A DNA stretch of 5,210 bases, taken from Promethearchaeota archaeon (GTDB taxonomy: Archaea > Asgardarchaeota > Lokiarchaeia > Sigynarchaeales > SOKP01). The position numbers were made by a program, and so were the translations under genes. The stretch lies in contig SDNN01000204.1 of assembly GCA_004524425.1 (NCBI GenBank), positions 1 through 5,210 of the forward strand, in the 5' to 3' direction. How positions within the stretch are numbered: the stretch's first letter is position 1; each line of letters starts with the position of its first letter. Below the pieces are notes generated by a model. That model saw only the letters and a list, made by a program, of their open reading frames with translations, was not told where the DNA came from and made no database searches. Positions 1 through 5,210 of this stretch are shown piece after piece.

Positions 1-359
1 AAACCGCCTCTGAAATTGCCACCTTCTCCGACCCCCATTTTTTCTTCCATTATGGTGAATAACCTAACAATCAACCGTTTCTCTTCATCTGGGCCTTCTT
101 CCCAATCATCTTTATTATATGCAACGATATATTTCTTTTCATCATCAACTTCGACCACTCCTTCAATCTCAAAATCTTTTGCAAAATATCTCGTCTTTGC
201 TTGATATTTTAATGATTGATAAACGCCCAACTCTTCGGCATGAAGTCGTGTTCTCCATAGATTAACCCTTATTGTTTTGTGCACTATTTTTTCCGGTTTA
301 GCTTCTTCAATAGGTTCTTCTTCTATTTCTTCTTCCTCTTTCTCATCTTTCTTAGCCAT
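1..359 (-). CDS. Acidic hypothetical protein, 3' end beyond the window
   Basis: I do not recognise this protein. The reading frame opens with MAKKDEKEEEEIEEEP and runs 119 codons to the window edge without a stop, so the C-terminus is missing. Residues 2-24 are almost entirely Lys and Glu and are probably disordered. From about residue 25 the composition becomes that of a folded domain, with alternating hydrophobic and charged residues (IRVNLWRTRLHAEELGVY, then a beta-like YFAKDFEIEGVVEVDDEKKY). Close to the edge there is a Gly-rich GVGEGGNFRGG. No membrane segment, signal peptide or metal motif is visible. The start at 359 is preceded by AGTGAT (370-365), whose GTGAT can pair with the archaeal 16S 3' end at a 5-nt spacing. 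An ATG just upstream (363-361) runs into a stop after two codons. The gene follows nrdJ on the same strand after 228 bp, so it is probably transcribed separately. The coding call is fairly sure; the function is unknown. Confidence 0.75.
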   Translation of the reverse strand, partial: MAKKDEKEEEEIEEEPIEEAKPEKIVHKTIRVNLWRTRLHAEELGVYQSLKYQAKTRYFAKDFEIEGVVEVDDEKKYIVAYNKDDWEEGPDEEKRLIVRLFTIMEEKMGVGEGGNFRGG

Positions 360-364
360 TCATT

Positions 365-370
365 ATCACT
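365..370 (-). promoter_or_regulatory. Ribosome binding site of the acidic hypothetical gene
   Basis: Read on the minus strand, AGTGAT lies 5 nt before the ATG at 359. GTGAT is complementary to the AUCAC part of the archaeal 16S rRNA 3' end. It supports ATG 359 as the start and suggests a leadered transcript for this gene. Confidence 0.4.
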
Positions 371-518
371 TTTACAATTTTACATTTTTTGAAATTAATT
401 TATTAAATTAATCTTCTTTAGATTGCTTTTAATTTTTACTTATACCAATAAATTTTAAAATAAGTTAAATTAAAAATAGCAACTTTAGTATTTTAAATTA
501 AGTATCTTAAGCCTTTTT

Positions 519-525
519 AAAAAAA
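519..525 (-). terminator. Possible T-run terminator of nrdJ
   Basis: On the minus strand, about 60 bp after the nrdJ stop, there is a run of seven T within CTCTTTTTTTAAAAAGG. A shorter T5 run (585-581) follows the stop codon almost at once. Archaeal RNA polymerase can terminate at T-runs without a strong hairpin, and no strong hairpin is present. In DNA this rich in A and T the signal is only suggestive. Confidence 0.35.
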
Positions 526-587
526 GAGAAAGATCAGTAAATACAACAAATAGGATTTAATAGCATGTTTTTTTGGTCAGAAAAACT

Positions 588-2828
588 TTATCGCCCGAAA
601 TCTATTGAACAACTGTCACTATCACAGTATTTGGAGCCTAGTTCCTTATCTTGTGTTTCATCTAAATTTAATGGTTTTATTTTAGAAATCATCTGTTCAT
701 ATTTTTCCTTGCTTATCTCTTCATAAGGAGCTTGTTTATAGCCGTGATCTTTAATTGGAAGAAAGCTGGCACTTTTTAATTTATCCTCATAACATTCAAG
801 AACATGGTTTATCTGGTTTGCTTCTGATTTTTTAAATGAAATTGTTATGGATACTTGGTTGTCTGACCAATATTTCTGATAATCTGCTGCATTTTGTGCT
901 TGTTCCCAGATGGAGACATCTGTCTTAGACCTGTCAAAGAATTCTTCATGAACAGGAAATTCGGCAACTACTGTATTTGGACTATAAGAATCTTCTTCTA
1001 TATAATATCCGGCATTTTTTAACTTAGCAATCAAGTCCGAGTTCTTTGATAACCTGATCCTACGAATATAATATTCTGAATGTGGGTAATGTATGCCAGG
1101 GCTGACGCCAGGCAATAGGCTAACCGTCCCACTGGGCTTCACCGTTGTTAATTTTATGGATTTTGGTATGCACAGCCAATCAGAGTATTTCTCATCTAAT
1201 TCTTTTAGATACTTATACGCTTTATCGCACCAATTCAGCATATTTCTCCTGCCGTGTTTTACAAATGCTTCAATTATTCCCGTTTGAGATATACCCATCC
1301 TTCTATTTTTTAACATTACCGCGTTAGTTTCCTTCCAATGGGTATTTACCAAGGTTACTGATTTGGCATATAAATATGCATATTTTAGCGTTTCTTGAAA
1401 TTCTTCATATGAGTCATGGCGAGAAGGAAAGGTCTCAACCAAACAGCAAAGTTCGAAGCTTTCAAGGGTTTGTTCTCCACAGGGATTTACTCCTGCAGCC
1501 TTTTTATCTTTATAATCTGGTTTGTCTCCCATTCGAGAATAGGCTCTGGCATTTTCTAACCAGAATATTCCTGGCTCTCCATTTATTTTAATTTGGTCTG
1601 CGATAAATGAATAATCCAATCCTTTTACAGCATAAACGCTATTATTACTCGCCCATCTATGAGAGTATAATTTTTCTTTATCTTGTTTACATAATATGAA
1701 ATCTAAGTCCGTAGCATCTCCAAGCGCTATTTCAGCACTCCTCCGCACGTTACCAGCGACTACGCATTTACCTATCAAGTTCATGATATCCACTATATCT
1801 AAAGACGAGAGCGGTTGATTAATTCTTTTTTCGAGTATTTTTTGAATATCCTCAAGCATCTGCTTTAAAGGCTTTGGTCCCGAAGCAATACCTCCAAAAC
1901 CTCTTATTGGCTCTCCAGCAGGGCGCACTAAACTGAAATCATATCTTGGGAGTTGCTTACCAAAAAAATATGCTTCTAGAATTAATTTAAGAGCTTCTAC
2001 CCAACCTTCCCTGCTATCTGGGATTTTAAAATCAAAATAACCTTCTTTAGGTTTTTTTATTATCATTTTTCCTGCACCTTTGGTATCAAAACCCACTCCC
2101 ACACCTAACATCAAAGCGTCCATGACAAATTCGAAAGCCTTAGAATATTTCAAGTTGATATCTTCGGTAGAGGCAAAACCACAATTGTTTAAAGCCATAG
2201 AACCGTGACGAGTTATAAATTCAGTTCCCATCATCCAAAGACCCCTTCCTGGTGGAGACATTTTGAAATTCCAAATTTTTTCAAACATTTTCTGAGCAGA
2301 TTTCTGGGCCTTTTTGTCGCTCCAAGGCAATGATAGCTTAATGCAGTGTTCTTTCTGAATGGAATAACATCCTTCAACCACCCGACGAACGGTTTCCCAA
2401 AATCTTTCTTTTCTATCTTCTTTTTCAATTAATCGCGCATACGTTCTCTTGTATGTCACGTATCCTAATGGCCCCCAATCGGGTATCCTGTTCTTATACT
2501 CATTGATAAAAGTCTCGTTTAGTTTAAAGCTTACGTTTTCTAAGTTTATGGCCCTGGCAAATAGATTTCGATATTTATTCATCCCTCTTTGTGTCAATTC
2601 TACACATACTAATTCTCGGATGTAATTCGTGCTTATCTCTTCAACGCCTAACCCGATTATTTTTCGTATGACATCTTCGGCAATCTTTTCCGCAACATGC
2701 ATGTCTAATCCTGTCTCTTTATTGAGAACCTTAGCAATATTATCTTCATCAAAAGGTTTTCTCTCACCTTTAGAATTGATCACATGCTTCGGATACAAAT
2801 CGGTTAATGAAAATAAATTATCAGTCAT
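588..2828 (-). CDS. nrdJ: Adenosylcobalamin-dependent class II ribonucleotide reductase with ATP-cone
   Basis: This cytosolic enzyme reduces ribonucleotides (probably triphosphates) to deoxyribonucleotides, using a thiyl radical formed from adenosylcobalamin; it needs no oxygen and no separate radical subunit. The protein has 746 residues, close to the 739 of Lactobacillus leichmannii RTPR. Residues about 14-92 form an ATP-cone (KPFDEDNIAKVL, then LGVEEIST), the usual allosteric activity domain. The ten-stranded catalytic barrel follows. NNCGFAS carries the first redox Cys, C216. NPCGE (448-452) is the finger loop, with Asn448, thiyl-radical Cys450 and Glu452. Cys461 lies 11 residues on, the spacing of C408 and C419 in the Lactobacillus enzyme. 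KPSGTVSLL (564-572) is the phosphate-binding loop. The C-terminal C735-x4-C740 is the swinging thiol pair that re-reduces the active site, matching C731/C736. All catalytic residues are present and no intein interrupts them. The start at 2828 sits at the expected distance from a TATA box. The family is certain; triphosphate rather than diphosphate substrate is inferred from the family. Confidence 0.96.
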   Translation of the reverse strand: MTDNLFSLTDLYPKHVINSKGERKPFDEDNIAKVLNKETGLDMHVAEKIAEDVIRKIIGLGVEEISTNYIRELVCVELTQRGMNKYRNLFARAINLENVSFKLNETFINEYKNRIPDWGPLGYVTYKRTYARLIEKEDRKERFWETVRRVVEGCYSIQKEHCIKLSLPWSDKKAQKSAQKMFEKIWNFKMSPPGRGLWMMGTEFITRHGSMALNNCGFASTEDINLKYSKAFEFVMDALMLGVGVGFDTKGAGKMIIKKPKEGYFDFKIPDSREGWVEALKLILEAYFFGKQLPRYDFSLVRPAGEPIRGFGGIASGPKPLKQMLEDIQKILEKRINQPLSSLDIVDIMNLIGKCVVAGNVRRSAEIALGDATDLDFILCKQDKEKLYSHRWASNNSVYAVKGLDYSFIADQIKINGEPGIFWLENARAYSRMGDKPDYKDKKAAGVNPCGEQTLESFELCCLVETFPSRHDSYEEFQETLKYAYLYAKSVTLVNTHWKETNAVMLKNRRMGISQTGIIEAFVKHGRRNMLNWCDKAYKYLKELDEKYSDWLCIPKSIKLTTVKPSGTVSLLPGVSPGIHYPHSEYYIRRIRLSKNSDLIAKLKNAGYYIEEDSYSPNTVVAEFPVHEEFFDRSKTDVSIWEQAQNAADYQKYWSDNQVSITISFKKSEANQINHVLECYEDKLKSASFLPIKDHGYKQAPYEEISKEKYEQMISKIKPLNLDETQDKELGSKYCDSDSCSIDFGR

Positions 2829-2850
2829 TTTTTTTCTCTCTAAAAAATCG

Positions 2851-2858
2851 AATATAAA
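2851..2858 (-). promoter_or_regulatory. TATA box of nrdJ, leaderless geometry
   Basis: On the minus strand, TTTATATT lies in the context CGGGTTTATATTCG, a locally GC-flanked island in A/T-rich DNA. Its centre is about 26-27 bp upstream of the A of the nrdJ ATG, the usual archaeal distance from TATA box to transcription start. Transcription would therefore begin at or within a few bases of the start codon. No convincing Shine-Dalgarno sequence lies between the box and the ATG (only AGAGAG followed by an A-run), which agrees with a leaderless mRNA. Confidence 0.55.
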
Positions 2859-2927
2859 CCCGGATCAAAAATTCTAATATATTCCTAAAAATTTATATTT
2901 CTCACAATTTAAAAACTAATTTAATAA

Positions 2928-2970
2928 TCTGTTAATCATTCATTAATAGTAATGTTTTCTGTTAATCATT
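2928..2970. repeat. Direct repeat pair TCTGTTAATCATT, 30-bp period
   Basis: Two exact 13-bp copies lie at 2928-2940 and 2958-2970. They begin 100 and 130 bp upstream of the nrdJ start and about 70 bp beyond its TATA box. The 30-bp period is close to three helical turns, so both copies would face roughly the same side of the DNA, as paired regulator sites often do. Between them is a short inverted TTAAT/ATTAA (2932-2936 with 2942-2946). The regulatory role is inference; chance is less likely than for shorter A/T repeats because each copy contains G and C. Confidence 0.45.
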
Positions 2971-3044
2971 TCAATCTAATCCTTTTAAAGTAATGGTAGC
3001 TTTAATTTTTTCTTAATTTTTTAAATGCTATGTAGGAAAATTTT

Positions 3045-3063
3045 ATTTGTCGTTAATTTGTCG
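3045..3063. repeat. Direct repeat pair ATTTGTCG, 11-bp period
   Basis: Exact 8-bp copies lie at 3045-3052 and 3056-3063, separated by TTA. The period is about one helical turn. It lies in the middle of the divergent region, some 220 bp from either gene, so it is not obviously a core promoter element. It may be a regulator site, or chance. Confidence 0.3.
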
Positions 3064-3222
3064 CATGACTTTATTATTAATAATATTAATGGTTCAAAGA
3101 ATTTAAAGAACAAATCTCATGAAGATTATTAATTTTTATATACTAAAACGAAACGATTTAAAAAAAGGATATTTTTAATATTAATAAGTTTAAAATCAAT
3201 GAATGTGTGTATATTTCTATAA

Positions 3223-3251
3223 TTTTTATATTGCTAAAATATATTTTAAAA
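3223..3251 (+). promoter_or_regulatory. Candidate TATA elements for the membrane gene pair
   Basis: Two candidates precede the ATG at 3274. TTTTTATATT (3223-3232) would give a leader of roughly 20 nt. TTTTAAAA (3244-3251) is centred about 26 bp before the ATG, the same geometry as at nrdJ, and would give a leaderless transcript. No Shine-Dalgarno sequence is seen before this ATG, which favours the second. The A/T content makes either call weak. Confidence 0.3.
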
Positions 3252-3273
3252 TAAATAAAAAATAAAGTCCATA

Positions 3274-4203
3274 ATGACACGTGAGAACATTAACGACGAG
3301 TCAGCTAAGTCAGAAAATCAAATAATCAAAGAAGAAGTAAATCTGCAGTTTCATTGGTATTTACTTGCTTTTTTTGCCATTTTTACTTTATCATTTCTGA
3401 TTCCAGGGATTATTTTCACTTTATATCTTAATTTTTTCTTTACTCCCTATTTTTTAGAAACAAGTAGATTTAGTGATTTGTTCTTAAATCTGAATTCGAT
3501 TTTAGCCTTGATTCTAATGCCATTAGTTGTAATTATTTGTTATTTAATTCATCTATTCTTTGTAGGATTGATTACACGTATTTTTTGGAGTTATACAGAG
3601 AGAAAAAGTCCCACAAAAGATGGAATTATCCCTCGGAATATACCTAGTAAAACATTGGATTATTATAGTATTCGGTCTTTCATGATCAAATATCCTAAGA
3701 ACGCATTAGTCAAAGGGCCATTTCCATGGTTATTAAATTGGTTTTATAATTATGTTGGTGCAAACAAAATTGGAAAGAATACGACCATTGAGGAACAATT
3801 TGGGGCAGATAGATATATTGATATTGGAGATAATTGTTATGTAGGAGTAAATTGCGGATTTAGTAGCCATTCAGTTGAAGGTGTTTTAGGAAACATTGCT
3901 TATTTCGAAATAAAGCTAGGAGACAATGTCACCACTGCGGGATTAAACTGCTTGGCACCAGGCGTGGAAATTAAGGATAATGCTTATTTATTACCTCTTG
4001 CAGGAGCTGTAAAACACTCGACCATCAAAGGAAAGGATAACTTTTATTTTGGGGCTCCTTTAAGGAAAATTTTCACGAAAAAAATCATGAATTATTTAAA
4101 AATTTCCGAGCAAGATATTCAAAAAAATGCTGAAATGATGGAGAGGAACAAACAATTAAAAAAAAGCAAGAATGAATCTATGGATAATAAAAATGATAAT
4201 TAA
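3274..4203 (+). CDS. Membrane-anchored hexapeptide-repeat acyltransferase-like protein, His-containing
   Basis: This is a 309-residue predicted acyl- or acetyltransferase held at the membrane. A charged N-terminus (1-25) precedes two hydrophobic segments, about 27-56 and 73-104. Basic residues after the second (TRIFWSYTERK) suggest that both termini are cytosolic. A linker with a PFPW motif (149-152) leads into a left-handed beta-helix at about 162-265, with hexapeptide turns such as IDIGDNCYVG, IKLGDNVTTAG and APGVEIKDNAYL, ending in YFGAP (258-262). His199 in SSHSVEG sits where LacA/NodL-type acetyltransferases have their catalytic His (TGHPVH in LacA), so catalysis is plausible. A Lys/Glu/Asn-rich tail follows. 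The anchor, the PFPW linker and the beta-helix together also recall the C-terminal part of epsilon-poly-lysine synthetase (Pls)-type proteins, by memory of that family only. Substrate and acyl donor are unknown; a surface glycan or lipid-linked molecule is a guess. It is the first gene of a probable operon with its paralogue 30 bp downstream. Confidence 0.8.
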   Translation: MTRENINDESAKSENQIIKEEVNLQFHWYLLAFFAIFTLSFLIPGIIFTLYLNFFFTPYFLETSRFSDLFLNLNSILALILMPLVVIICYLIHLFFVGLITRIFWSYTERKSPTKDGIIPRNIPSKTLDYYSIRSFMIKYPKNALVKGPFPWLLNWFYNYVGANKIGKNTTIEEQFGADRYIDIGDNCYVGVNCGFSSHSVEGVLGNIAYFEIKLGDNVTTAGLNCLAPGVEIKDNAYLLPLAGAVKHSTIKGKDNFYFGAPLRKIFTKKIMNYLKISEQDIQKNAEMMERNKQLKKSKNESMDNKNDN

Positions 4204-4219
4204 TTTCTTTACAAATTTT

Positions 4220-4224
4220 AAGGT
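4220..4224 (+). promoter_or_regulatory. Ribosome binding site of the second membrane gene
   Basis: AAGGT lies 9 nt before the ATG at 4234, within the 30-bp gap between the paralogues. AGGT can pair with the archaeal 16S 3' end. An internal operon gene would need such a site, unlike the apparently leaderless first gene, so it supports co-transcription of the two. Confidence 0.4.
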
Positions 4225-4233
4225 TTAATTATA

Positions 4234-5115
4234 ATGGACAAGTCTAACATGAACTCTCAAGAGTTTGAGGAAAAGGAAAACCAAGAAGATTTCAAGATAG
4301 ATTTTGCCACAAGTAGTGCCATTAGTCGAATCACGATCAAGATTTTAGCCATCTATATACCAATCATTTGGTGTAGCGGTATTCTAGTCGCAATGGCATG
4401 GTATGGGATCTCATATCACGTCCCAAGCTGGATTATTCGCATGTTTTTAATCCCATTGATGTTAGTAGCATCATATTTCATATTTATTTTTGGATGCATA
4501 ATTTTTAGTAAGCTATTTCTCATTTTAATTAACTTGATACACCTTCCTAAAGAAGGGATTTTTTTAGCACAGAAAGGAGATACTGATTTTGAATTTTGGT
4601 GCTTGAGAACTGAGTTAAAAAAATTTGCAGTATGGTTAATTCGCAATTGCCCCCTACCTTGGGTTGATACCTGGGCTTTCCGCTGGTTTGGTACAAAAAT
4701 TGATTTTACCAGTCATCTTTATGATGCATGGGTTGACATGGAATTCATTAAGTTTGGGCGTAAGGTGACCGTTGGACAAGGAGCCGTGGTCATGAGCTCC
4801 ATGGTCGTAGGTAAATATTTGATCATCAAGAGACTTTTTTTCGATGACTATACCGTAATTGGTGGCGTATCCACGATTTCACCTGGTACGTTCATTGGAA
4901 AAGATACCATCATAGGAGCATTATCAAGTACTAACTTGAACCAGATTCTGGAGCCGGGATGGATCTATTTTGGAATTCCTGGAATTAAATTAAAGCGAAA
5001 TAAATATGCAGAATCAAGGAGAGATTTGATAACAAAAAGAGACGTGGATGAACAGAAGAAATACGAAATGGAGCACGAAGTAAGCATTGATGAGGATAAA
5101 AAGCACTTGGTATGA
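4234..5115 (+). CDS. Membrane-anchored hexapeptide-repeat protein, paralogue lacking the LacA-type His
   Basis: This 293-residue protein is clearly related to the preceding gene product. It has an acidic N-terminus (1-25), hydrophobic segments at about 36-58 and 66-104, and a linker with PLPW (140-143) aligning to PFPW. A left-handed beta-helix follows at about 152-252, with turns such as IKFGRKVTVGQGAVV, YTVIGGVSTISPG and TFIGKDTIIGAL, closing with YFGIP (245-249). From the PxPW motif to the VG at 180-181 the two proteins align with one single-residue gap. The position of His199 in the paralogue is Ser189 here (VVMSSMVVG), and no other His lies nearby; the nearest is His161 in an earlier turn. 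It may therefore be a non-catalytic partner, perhaps in a mixed trimer, or use another mechanism. The segments TIIGALSS and WIYFGIPGIKLKR resemble the end of Pls-type beta-helix domains, where I recall no conserved LacA-like His, so it may simply be a normal member of that subfamily. The tail (255-293) is charged and probably helical. Substrate unknown. Confidence 0.8.
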   Translation: MDKSNMNSQEFEEKENQEDFKIDFATSSAISRITIKILAIYIPIIWCSGILVAMAWYGISYHVPSWIIRMFLIPLMLVASYFIFIFGCIIFSKLFLILINLIHLPKEGIFLAQKGDTDFEFWCLRTELKKFAVWLIRNCPLPWVDTWAFRWFGTKIDFTSHLYDAWVDMEFIKFGRKVTVGQGAVVMSSMVVGKYLIIKRLFFDDYTVIGGVSTISPGTFIGKDTIIGALSSTNLNQILEPGWIYFGIPGIKLKRNKYAESRRDLITKRDVDEQKKYEMEHEVSIDEDKKHLV

Positions 5116-5210
5116 ATAGCAGCTTGTTTTTAAGATATAATTCTCAGCACTCTTTTATCTAATTATAATCTATTAGACAATATATTAAATAAAACACTTC
5201 TCTATATTCA
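5116..5210 (+). other. AT-rich 3' flank with possible terminator
   Basis: Just after the stop of the second membrane gene, CTTGTTTTTAAG contains a T5 run (5127-5131). A 6-bp inverted repeat TCTAAT/ATTAGA with an 8-nt loop follows at 5158-5177. Either could mark the end of the operon transcript, but both are weak in such A/T-rich DNA. No start of another gene is visible. Confidence 0.3.

Larger units (their letters stand above)
2829..3273. other. Divergent AT-rich intergenic region, 445 bp
   Basis: This stretch separates the minus-strand nrdJ from the plus-strand membrane gene pair, so it must carry both promoters. It is overwhelmingly A/T, with no sustained reading frame and no tRNA-like or strongly structured GC segment. 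Recognisable items are the nrdJ TATA box, a 13-bp direct repeat, an 8-bp direct repeat, a 14-bp A/T palindrome (3072-3085) and TATA-like elements just before the gene at 3274. The rest holds nothing I can assign. Confidence 0.7.

Noticed and set aside
16..204. Open frame of 62 codons on the plus strand
   Set aside because: It is antisense to the acidic protein gene, its product is a Ser/Thr-rich low-complexity string, and it has no ribosome site or promoter. It is a mirror of the Lys/Glu-rich coding strand.
1093..1591. Three overlapping open frames of 60-71 codons on the plus strand
   Set aside because: All lie antisense inside nrdJ, whose conserved motifs (NPCGE, PSGTVSLL) are coded in the same stretch. 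They have no recognisable features.
2231..2428. Open frame of 65 codons on the minus strand
   Set aside because: It is a second frame of the same strand within nrdJ, covering conserved NrdJ residues in the true frame.
588..2828. Intein inside nrdJ
   Set aside because: Archaeal reductases often carry inteins at active-site motifs, but here NNCGF, NPCGE and KPSGT are uninterrupted and the length is normal.
2629..2877. Open frame of 82 codons on the plus strand across the 5' end of nrdJ
   Set aside because: It is antisense to the ATP-cone and crosses the nrdJ promoter. Its protein looks like reverse-complement noise.
2829..2970. Cobalamin riboswitch or NrdR box before nrdJ
   Set aside because: The probable transcription start is at the ATG, leaving no leader, and no structured GC-containing element is seen. 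The 13-bp repeats do not resemble the bacterial NrdR box.
3072..3085. Perfect 14-bp palindrome of A and T only
   Set aside because: Pure A/T palindromes of this size are expected by chance in such a base-biased region, so it is not listed as a site.
4416..4646. Open frame of 76 codons on the minus strand
   Set aside because: It is antisense to the membrane segments of the second hexapeptide-repeat protein and has no start signal.

Overview
The window most likely comes from an archaeon with a very AT-rich genome. The signs are long, almost pure A/T intergenic regions, a TATA-like box placed for a leaderless transcript in front of the large gene, GTGAT and AGGT translation-start motifs in front of two other genes, T-runs in place of strong GC hairpins after genes, and a B12-dependent ribonucleotide reductase. 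The style resembles Asgard or other anaerobic archaea. That is an inference, because no lineage marker is present.

Layout: (1) Positions 1-359, minus strand: the N-terminal part of a small acidic protein of unknown function, cut by the window edge. (2) 360-587: AT-rich spacer with T-runs that may end the next gene's transcript. (3) 588-2828, minus strand: a complete class II (adenosylcobalamin-dependent) ribonucleotide reductase of the NrdJ/RTPR type. It has an N-terminal ATP-cone and all five expected catalytic and redox cysteines. (4) 2829-3273: a 445-bp divergent intergenic region with the nrdJ TATA box and two small direct-repeat pairs. (5) 3274-4203 and 4234-5115, plus strand: two tandem paralogous membrane proteins, each with a two-helix membrane anchor followed by a left-handed beta-helix (hexapeptide-repeat) acyltransferase-like domain. 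(6) 5116-5210: AT-rich 3' flank with a possible terminator.

The reductase makes deoxynucleotides without oxygen and needs vitamin B12, which fits an anaerobic or oxygen-independent life. The two plus-strand genes look like one operon, probably a membrane-bound acyl-transfer unit acting on an unknown surface or lipid-linked substrate. The first copy keeps a histidine where LacA-type acetyltransferases have their catalytic base, and the second does not. Nothing in the sequence links the reductase to this pair beyond a shared divergent intergenic region. No RNA gene, CRISPR array or mobile element is visible. The most unusual item is the tandem pair and its apparent division into a His-containing and a His-lacking partner.
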